Assembly: GCF_014695775.1 (NCBI RefSeq)
Contig: NZ_JACJOX010000026.1
Location: 62,001-126,000 of the forward strand
Source of the DNA: Leptolyngbya sp. FACHB-60
GTDB taxonomy: Bacteria; Cyanobacteriota; Cyanobacteriia; Phormidesmidales; Phormidesmidaceae
Length of the DNA: 64,000 nucleotides
Direction: 5' to 3'
A model generated the notes under the pieces. The model worked only from the letters and a program-made list of their open reading frames with translations. It did not search any database and had not been told where the DNA came from. The translations under genes and the position numbers were made by a program. Below, piece by piece: positions 58,813 through 64,000 of the stretch. Positions within the stretch are counted from its first letter, which is position 1. Each line of letters begins with the position of its first letter.

Positions 58813-59408
58813 TGCGTCTCAACCGATGCATTTAACTTAGTCAGGTAAGCTTCAATCATCACTGCCGCCGCTTTCCCTAAGCTGACTCCATTGTTATGCT
58901 TCTTAAACAATCGACGCTCCGCAAATGCTCCATCAACTAGCATTAGTAATGCTGCACTGAGTTCCTTTGCTGGTTTAATCCCTGCCCACTCCGCTAGTTC
59001 TGCCATTCGATCGCACATTTTCTGCTTGTGAGCGATCGCCACCTGGTGCCCTGGATAGTTGATTTCTGGAAACTCGGAAGCGATCATCAGGAATGGGCAA
59101 CCGTGGCTGTCAGTACTGCTTAACAACTCATCGAGCCAAGCAAAAATCGCCAGCAATTGTTGCTTGGGTTGCCCTGAATGCTGACCGACGACCACTTCAA
59201 ACAACTCCCAGAATTGCTGATTCCGCCCTTCCAGGTAGGCGACGACCAAATCATCCTTAGATGAGAAGTAGCGATAAAGCGTTGTCTTCGCTACCTCAGA
59301 CTTAGCAATAATCGTATCCACCCCGATCGCCCGAATCCCTTCTCGGTAAAACAGATCGTCTGCGATGGCTAAAATTCGTTGCTGCGCATCGGTTTGAGTT
59401 CTGGGCAT
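58785..59408 (-). CDS. TetR-family regulator
   Basis: 207 residues. Helix-turn-helix EGIRAIGVDTIIAKSEVAKT then TLYRYFSSKDDLV; the C-terminal domain resembles the TetR_C type of AcrR/NemR-like repressors. Divergent from the reductase at 59519; two palindromes with ACAGACCTGTCTGT in between are the likely operators. The last residues fall inside attC-7. Confidence 0.88.
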   Translation of the reverse strand: MPRTQTDAQQRILAIADDLFYREGIRAIGVDTIIAKSEVAKTTLYRYFSSKDDLVVAYLEGRNQQFWELFEVVVGQHSGQPKQQLLAIFAWLDELLSSTDSHGCPFLMIASEFPEINYPGHQVAIAHKQKMCDRMAELAEWAGIKPAKELSAALLMLVDGAFAERRLFKKHNNGVSLGKAAAVMIEAYLTKLNASVETQYNHSGAAD

Positions 59409-59443
59409 GACTCGCTCTTGGAAAAGATGGTTTCAGTATAACT

Positions 59444-59503
59444 TGACAGAAACAGACCTGTCTGTTTATATAGAACTATCGAGTAATACAGACCTGTCTG
59501 TTT
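59444..59503 (+). promoter_or_regulatory. Promoter with two TetR-type operators
   Basis: TTGACA (59444-59449), 17-bp spacer, TATATA (59467-59472): a consensus-like sigma-70 promoter. The palindrome AAACAGACCTGTCTGTTT (59450-59467) fills the spacer, and a second copy ACAGACCTGTCTGTTT is at 59488-59503, just before the ribosome site. A repressor bound here would block the promoter. Confidence 0.8.
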
Positions 59504-59518
59504 ATAGAGGAGTCCAGC

Positions 59519-60199
59519 ATGAAGATTGGAATTATCAGCAGTGGCAATATGGGACGTTCCCTTGGTATTCTTTGGGCTGAGCAGGGGCATCAAGTTTTTT
59601 TCGGTGCTCGTACCTCTGAAAAAGCAAAAGCTGTGGCAGAATTCGCGGGTCATGGGACGCAAGGCGGCACAAATGATGAGGCGGCTACTTTTGGGGACGT
59701 GTTGCTGTACACGGTTCGAGGTGTCCATCCCGCAGGAGTGCTTTCTTCCATTGATGTGTTGACGGGCAAGATTTTGATTGACCCAAATAACTTTGAGATT
59801 CCTGAAGATTTCGACTATCCACCGATTCTGAAATCTCTGGCTGAAACGTTGGCAGAGGAAGTTCCAAATGCCCGTGTAGTCAAAGCATTCAACACAATAC
59901 CCCTAGAAGTTTTTGAACTTGCACCTGAACCTCTGAAGGACTACAACGTATCTGTTTTTGTCGCGGCAGATGATCCAATGGCAAAGCAAACTGTGATGCA
60001 ACTTGCTCAAGAATTAGGGTTCAGCCCCATTGATTCTGGAACCCTTCGCAATGCTCGCTTGATTGAAGGGTTGGCAGACCTGGAGCGATTTCTCCTCATT
60101 CACCAGAAGATGGGAGCTTATGCAGTCCCTTCATTCAATATCTTGCCTCCAGCACAAACCCAACGGTTAGGTGGACGACAACCCTCTGCCTTGAATTAA
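59519..60199 (+). CDS. NADPH-dependent F420 reductase-like oxidoreductase
   Basis: 226 residues. N-terminal Rossmann site GIISSGNMGRSLG, then FFGARTSEKAKAV, and the F420_oxidored-type core ARVVKAFNTIPLEV. Similar proteins act on dinucleotide cofactors or flavins; there is no F420 gene in the window. First of three plus-strand genes under the TetR-controlled promoter. GGAG lies eleven bases before ATG 59519. Confidence 0.85.
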   Translation: MKIGIISSGNMGRSLGILWAEQGHQVFFGARTSEKAKAVAEFAGHGTQGGTNDEAATFGDVLLYTVRGVHPAGVLSSIDVLTGKILIDPNNFEIPEDFDYPPILKSLAETLAEEVPNARVVKAFNTIPLEVFELAPEPLKDYNVSVFVAADDPMAKQTVMQLAQELGFSPIDSGTLRNARLIEGLADLERFLLIHQKMGAYAVPSFNILPPAQTQRLGGRQPSALN

Positions 60200-60230
60200 G
60201 TTGCATCGCTTTTACGAAAGGAGAGTAATC

Positions 60231-60983
60231 ATGCTTCAGTCGTTGTCCGGCAAAAAAGTAGTTGTCATCGGCGCAAGTTCAGGCATCGGTCTTGCAGTCG
60301 CACACAAAACAGCAGAATTAGGCGCGTCTGTGGTAATGTCAAGCCGCTCACCCGACAAATTGCATCGGGCAGTGGAAAGTGTTCTAGGGCAAGTTGAAGT
60401 TCTAGGGCAAGTTGAAGCGATTGTGGCTGATATCCTGAATGAGGAGTCTATGAATGCGCTATTTGAACGAGTTGGGAACTTTGATCATTTAGTGGTAACG
60501 GCTGTGGCAGATGAAAATCTGCTCCGCTCACCCTTGGCAGAGATGTCAACAGAACTGGCTCAACGGGGAATGGAAAAATTCTGGGGAACGTTTTTTGCTG
60601 CCCGTGCAGCGGCGAAAACCCTCGCTCAAAATGGCTCGATTACTCTAACGTCGAGTGTCTCTATTTTCAAACCTGCGAAAACCGGAGGAGTCTCGGTGAT
60701 GTCAGCCGCAAGTGCAGCAGTTGCGGTATTTGGGCGATCGCTAGCGGCTGAGCTGGCACCAATCCGAGTGAATGTGATTGCTCCAGGAGTAGTGGATACA
60801 GGGGTATGGAGCAACACGGCTGAGTCTCAGCGATCTGACCTAGCAAAGTGGGCTGAAGAATCGTTACCTGTGCAACACCTTGGGCAAGCAGAAGAACTCG
60901 CTCAAGCGGTATTGAGTTTGATGACTAATACTTACATCACAGGGATCATTCTGCCTGTAGATGGCGGTCTAACCGTACTGTAA
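60231..60983 (+). CDS. Short-chain dehydrogenase/reductase with tandem duplication
   Basis: 250 residues from ATG 60231 with AAAGGAG in front. SDR motifs: VVIGASSGIGLAVA, catalytic Ser region LTSSVSIFKPA. The NAG segment and YxxxK are poorly kept (VMSAASAAVAVFG at the YxxxK place), so catalysis may be lost or changed. A perfect 18-bp tandem repeat (60381-60398 and 60399-60416) doubles the residues VLGQVE in the domain. It follows the reductase by 31 bp. Confidence 0.85.
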   Translation: MLQSLSGKKVVVIGASSGIGLAVAHKTAELGASVVMSSRSPDKLHRAVESVLGQVEVLGQVEAIVADILNEESMNALFERVGNFDHLVVTAVADENLLRSPLAEMSTELAQRGMEKFWGTFFAARAAAKTLAQNGSITLTSSVSIFKPAKTGGVSVMSAASAAVAVFGRSLAAELAPIRVNVIAPGVVDTGVWSNTAESQRSDLAKWAEESLPVQHLGQAEELAQAVLSLMTNTYITGIILPVDGGLTVL

Positions 60984-61129
60984 TCACACAGCCACTGAGC
61001 CATTAAGGAAACCAAATATGCAAGAACTCTACAGCTTAGCTGGGCAAAAGGTTTTGGTTATTGGTGGTATAGCGATCCGTATAAGGGTTCGGTCAGGCAG
61101 AATGACAGGATATCGAGAGGAGTATTGTG

Positions 61130-61995
61130 ATGCCCGCTCCCTACAGCCTTGACCTGCGCCAGAAAGCGATTGCCGCGATTGAATCAGGCCAATCCAAAGT
61201 CGTCGTCAGTCAACTGCTGGGCATTGCCCGTAGCACCCTTACGGAATGGCACAACCAGTATCGCAGCAAGGGGGAGGTTGCCCCAAAGCAAGGTTACCAG
61301 CAGGGCCACAGCCACAAAATCACGGACTGGCATGAGTTTCGTGCGTTTGCTGAAGCGCATGGGGAAAAGACCCAGGCGGAGATGGCGCAACTGTGGCCCG
61401 ATGCGATTAGTGAAGATACGATTGGGCGAGCGCTCAAGCGGATTGGCTTCACGCGAAAAAAAAGACGTATTTCTACACCGAACGAGACTCGAAAAAACGC
61501 CAAGCTTACGACACTGAGTTAGCGCAATTCGAGGAATACCAACGGGTTTATCTCGACGAGGCGGGAATCAACAATACCGAAGACTATGCTTACGGCTGGT
61601 GCCTGAAAGGCGAACGATTCGCGGCTGAACGTCGGGGCAATCGCACCGAACGAGTGAGCTTTATAGCGGCTTGGCATCACCATCAGCTCGTTGCCCCACT
61701 TACCTATCAGGGGTACTGCAATCGCCTGGTGTTTGAAACATGGTTAGAGGAGAAACTCTTGCCCGTACTCAAAGCTGGCAGTGTGATCATCTGTGACAAC
61801 GCCTCGTTTCACAAAGGTGGGCGCATTGAAGCGTTGATTCGTCAGGTGGGCTGTCATCTCTTATATCTCCCGCCTTACTCCCCGGATTTGAACCCGATTG
61901 AACATCAATGGTTCGTTCTGAAAAACCGGATGCGAAAACAGATTCAATCCGGCCAACCCTTTCGGCAAGTCGTTGACCAAGCCTTCGTTGACTGA
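61130..61995 (+). CDS. IS630-family transposase, made by -1 frameshift
   Basis: ORF A starts at ATG 61130 (MPAPYSLDLRQKAI; helix-turn-helix IARSTLTEWHNQY) and closes at 61522. ORF B frame reads on from the A8 run at 61456-61463 as KKKTYFYTERDSKKRQ, then the catalytic DDE: D in VYLDEAGIN, D in IICDNASFH, E in PDLNPIEHQW, to TGA at 61995. An A-AAA-AAA slip of -1 joins them. GAGAGGAG precedes the start. Full length about 288 residues. Confidence 0.85.
61456..61463 (+). promoter_or_regulatory. A8 slippery site, programmed -1 frameshift
   Basis: Eight adenines in ORF A; the frame change to ORF B occurs here by sequence continuity on both sides. This may be a true programmed signal or an old slippage mutation. 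Confidence 0.65.
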
Positions 61996-62780
61996 CCGGA
62001 CCTATCCACGGATTGCTATAGTAGTCGGATGGGTATGGAGATTGCTCGGCTCAGCACGACGCTAGGGGCAGACGTGATCATCTCCAGTCGCTCAAAAAGT
62101 AATTTGGATGCTGCGATCGCCTCACTTCCTGAGGGGGTAGCTGCTTACGCTGCTGATGCTACGATCGCACAAGAAGCAGCCCAACTCTTGCAGGATCTAG
62201 CACCACTTGATCATATTGTGGTCACTGCATCGAGTGGAATGGCTGCCAGCAGCATTCCAGATACCTCTCCTGAAACGGCTCAAGCTGCCTTTAGTCGATT
62301 TTGGATGTCTTACCATGTGTTGCATTTTGCACCAAACGTGATGCATTCTTCTGGTTCCATTACGCTGCTTTCTGGCAGCAGCGGACGCAGACCCATTGCT
62401 GGTTATGGGGTGTGGAGCAGTTTGCATGGCAGCATTGAGAGCCTTGTTCGTCCTGCAGCGTTAGAACTTGCCCCGATTCGTGTCAATGCAATTTCACCAG
62501 GTGGAATTGGGCTAGCACCTGACCGACAACTAGCTCATCATGCTGGGCAACCCATCGATATAGCAAAAATGGCGATCGCTCTCATAACGAATCCTGCGGT
62601 AACAAGCACCATAGTTGATGTAGACAGCGGTGAACGATTGGGAACTTGGTCAGGTGAGGCTTCTGCAATGCCTAGCAGGTGAGCTAACACTGTTCTATCT
62701 ATGCCGTTGCTCCAGTGGCAACTTAACTTTGAGCACCGACAGGTTACCTACGGTTACCGCCCTCACTGGAGGATAAAGCA

Positions 62781-62865
62781 GCCTAACGTTTCGGCGGAGC
62801 GGTTAGCAAATGACCTTTGCAATGCATCAAGATCTTCGGCAATCCGCTTTAAGTGAATGTTCGAC
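62781..62865. repeat. attC-like site 8
   Basis: GCCTAAC (62781-62787) and GTTCGAC (62859-62865), 85 bp; inner AGCGG/CCGCT. The next minus gene stops seven bases after its end. Confidence 0.7.
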
Positions 62866-62871
62866 TGCAAT

Positions 62872-63624
62872 CTACTGCACTGTGTAACCACCATCAATCA
62901 CTAAATTATGTCCAGTAATGTAAGAAGCATCATCAGAACATAGCCAAACGACTGCTTTAGCAACCTCCTCTGCTTTTCCACCCCGTTTAAGCGGCACACG
63001 CGCCTCCATTTGCTGCAACGTGACTTGAGGAACCTCCGCCAGTAAATCGGTCAAAATTAGACCTGGACTAACGCAATTAATCCGAATCCCTTGCCCTCCA
63101 AATTCCATCGCTGCTGTTCGGGTTAGAGCGACTACACCTCCTTTGGCTGCGGTGTAGCTAGCAAAATTGGGTACACCAATTACTCCACCGCCTTGAGATG
63201 CCATATTGACGATCGCCCCACCTCCACTTTTGAGCATCGCCGGAATCTCGTATTTCATCGATAGCCACACTGCCTTCAAGTTAACGTTCAATTCCAGGTC
63301 CCATTCTGTCTCCGACAGTTCAATGAGAGGAGCTGCTTTGCCAGCCCCAGCATTGTTGAACACACAATCGAGCCGACTATAGGCCTGCAAGGTTTGATTG
63401 ATGAGTGCCTCAACGTCTGCTGCCTTTGTAACATCAGTCTTGATGAAAAAACCATCACTGCCAGCCGCTTTAACCTGCTGAACTGTTTCCTCGCCTTCGG
63501 ACTCTCTGCGAGCCGCAACAACAACCTTTGCTCCTTGCCTAGCCAACTCAATTGCAGATGCTCGACCAATGCCAGAGCTTCCACCTGTGACGATCGCAAC
63601 CTTTCCACTCAGTCCAAGACTCAT
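62872..63624 (-). CDS. Short-chain dehydrogenase/reductase, single-gene cassette
   Basis: 250 residues with a fully kept SDR set: AIVTGGSSGIGRASA, NNAG in VFNNAGAGKA, catalytic Ser in NMASQGGGVIG, Tyr/Lys in YTAAKGGVVAL, and the end ITGHNLVIDGGYTVQ. No signal peptide, thus cytosolic. Alone between attC-8 and attC-9, it fills a classical cassette of about 0.9 kb. ATG 63624. Confidence 0.9.
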   Translation of the reverse strand: MSLGLSGKVAIVTGGSSGIGRASAIELARQGAKVVVAARRESEGEETVQQVKAAGSDGFFIKTDVTKAADVEALINQTLQAYSRLDCVFNNAGAGKAAPLIELSETEWDLELNVNLKAVWLSMKYEIPAMLKSGGGAIVNMASQGGGVIGVPNFASYTAAKGGVVALTRTAAMEFGGQGIRINCVSPGLILTDLLAEVPQVTLQQMEARVPLKRGGKAEEVAKAVVWLCSDDASYITGHNLVIDGGYTVQ

Positions 63625-63748
63625 ATTACTGACTCCGGTTTACAACTGCTTTTAATCAATCTAGGAAGAAGGTTCATAATTGTCTATCAGTTCTTACAAC
63701 CGCATTCTTGAAATAGCTTCTTAAGGGCACATCCCTAATGATTTAGCT

Positions 63749-63835
63749 GTCGAACGTTTCGGTTGAGCGGCTGGTAATAGCTTTTGCATCCAGACCAAGA
63801 ACTTTCGGCAGTTCGCTCCAACCGGATTGTTATGC
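63749..63835. repeat. attC-like site 9
   Basis: GTCGAAC (63749-63755) and GTTATGC (63829-63835), 87 bp; TTGAGCG pairs with CGCTCCAA with one unpaired C on the right arm. Both end heptamers are common attC forms. Confidence 0.8.
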
Positions 63836-63849
63836 CAGTGTTGCTTAGT

Positions 63850-64000
63850 TCACCTAAGGAACAGAAACGTCTCACCCTGCAAATATGGTAACAAGTGGTT
63901 CTCGATAACATAAGGCACAGCACGAGAGAGCCATTCATGTTCCTGTGGGTTGGCACTGAGAAAAGCAAAATTTTCCACTGTTGAACCGACAAAAAATGCT
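63850..64000 (-). CDS. Partial gene at window edge, unknown function
   Basis: A minus frame open from the window end to TGA at 63850-63852 reads ENFAFLSANPQEHEWLSRAV and ends LQGETFLFLR. The 15-bp distance to attC-9 and good coding look suggest the 3' end of the next cassette gene. Family not recognised; the 5' end lies outside. It replaces an overlapping longer ORF through attC-9, which is spurious. Confidence 0.6.
   Translation of the reverse strand, partial: AFFVGSTVENFAFLSANPQEHEWLSRAVPYVIENHLLPYLQGETFLFLR

Larger units (their letters stand above)
61070..62018 (+). mobile_element. IS630-family insertion sequence
   Basis: 949 bp with imperfect terminal inverted repeats (TAGCGATCCGT at the left; TAGCAATCCGT as complement at the right) and TA duplication at 61068-61069 and 62019-62020, the IS630/Tc1-mariner rule. 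It carries one transposase gene in two frames. It lies in an SDR gene. Confidence 0.88.
61018..62682 (+). pseudogene. SDR gene interrupted by IS630-type insertion
   Basis: The first 52 bases (61018-61069; MQELYSLAGQKVLVIGG) and the bases from 62021 to 62682 join in frame after removal of the element and one TA copy, restoring VIGGSSRMGMEIARL, the NAD(P) motif of an SDR, with a 237-residue protein. The rest has poor NAG and YxxxK motifs. It was the third gene of the TetR-controlled set. Confidence 0.85.
44286..63835 (-). mobile_element. Integron-type cassette array (nine attC-like sites, no integrase seen)
   Basis: Nine inverted-repeat sites of 58-99 bp interrupt the gene row at 44286, 44901, 48009, 52224, 54405, 56969, 58728, 62781 and 63749. 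Each begins with an RYYYAAC-like and ends with a GTTRRRY-like heptamer and contains a second inner stem with a bulged base on the high-coordinate arm (best seen at 52224, 56969, 63749). They lie 3' of minus-strand genes. This is the form and orientation of attC sites in a cassette array reading right to left. Distances between sites run from about 0.6 to 4.2 kb. No IntI-like gene is in the window. Confidence 0.75.

Noticed and set aside
42218..63624. One natural-product gene cluster (glycosyltransferase, SDRs, ABM proteins, regulators)
   Set aside because: No PKS, NRPS, terpene or RiPP core gene is present, and attC-like sites separate the genes into independent units.
63735..63992. ORF of 85 codons on minus strand at the window edge
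   Set aside because: It runs through the whole attC-9 stem and has no coding character; another minus frame (63850-64000) reads better and stops before the attC.

Overview
The window comes from a cyanobacterium. The HIP1 octamer (GCGATCGC) is scattered throughout, and oxygenic-phototroph markers are present: ndhM, a probable Ycf66-type protein, and a phosphoketolase. The TPR, CHAT, FHA and PP2C signalling genes also fit. A filamentous Leptolyngbya/Nodosilinea-type host is a guess only.

Bases 1-30,090 are ordinary chromosome: an MFS sugar-type carrier, a phosphoribosyltransferase, a TPR-CD225 fusion, a PP2C phosphatase/CHAT-FHA operon, ndhM, gloB, a K+ channel with RCK domain, ileS, a STAS-sugar transferase fusion, acnA, a J-domain protein, phosphoketolase, a mercuric-reductase-like flavoprotein, an aldo/keto reductase and ogt. 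One decayed alpha/beta-hydrolase tail lies at 27,568-27,750.

At 30,091 the 3' part of a tRNA-Ser(UGA) gene marks an attachment site. Next to it are a tyrosine integrase and a degraded tailed-phage remnant to about 41,220: collar/fibre with an in-frame amber codon, gp10-like protein, capsid, scaffold, portal, zinc-ribbon repeat protein and a terminase without its ATPase half. Between scaffold and portal sits a membrane-anchored coiled-coil protein with a NERD-type nuclease domain, a good candidate for phage-encoded defence or exclusion. No intact tRNA-Ser was seen further right, so the island may continue beyond the window.

From about 44,286 to the right edge the island is organised as an integron-type cassette array. 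Nine imperfect inverted repeats of about 58-99 bp have attC architecture: RYYYAAC-like and GTTRRRY-like ends, an inner L-box stem, and an extra base on one arm. They lie just 3' of minus-strand genes, and several stop codons fall inside them. Two intervals are classical one-gene cassettes (a GNAT and an SDR). Others are large: three have the order AraC regulator, then one or two enzymes, then attC. Others hold TetR regulators divergent from their targets, with palindromic operators visible between. Two SDRs carry Tat-like signal peptides. An IS630-type element interrupts one SDR, and an IS4-like transposase relic lies in another cassette. No integron integrase is in the window; from the orientation it would lie beyond 64,000, unless this is an array without integrase (CALIN). 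The integron reading is the main discovery claim. It rests on sequence and structure read by eye and needs a covariance-model check.
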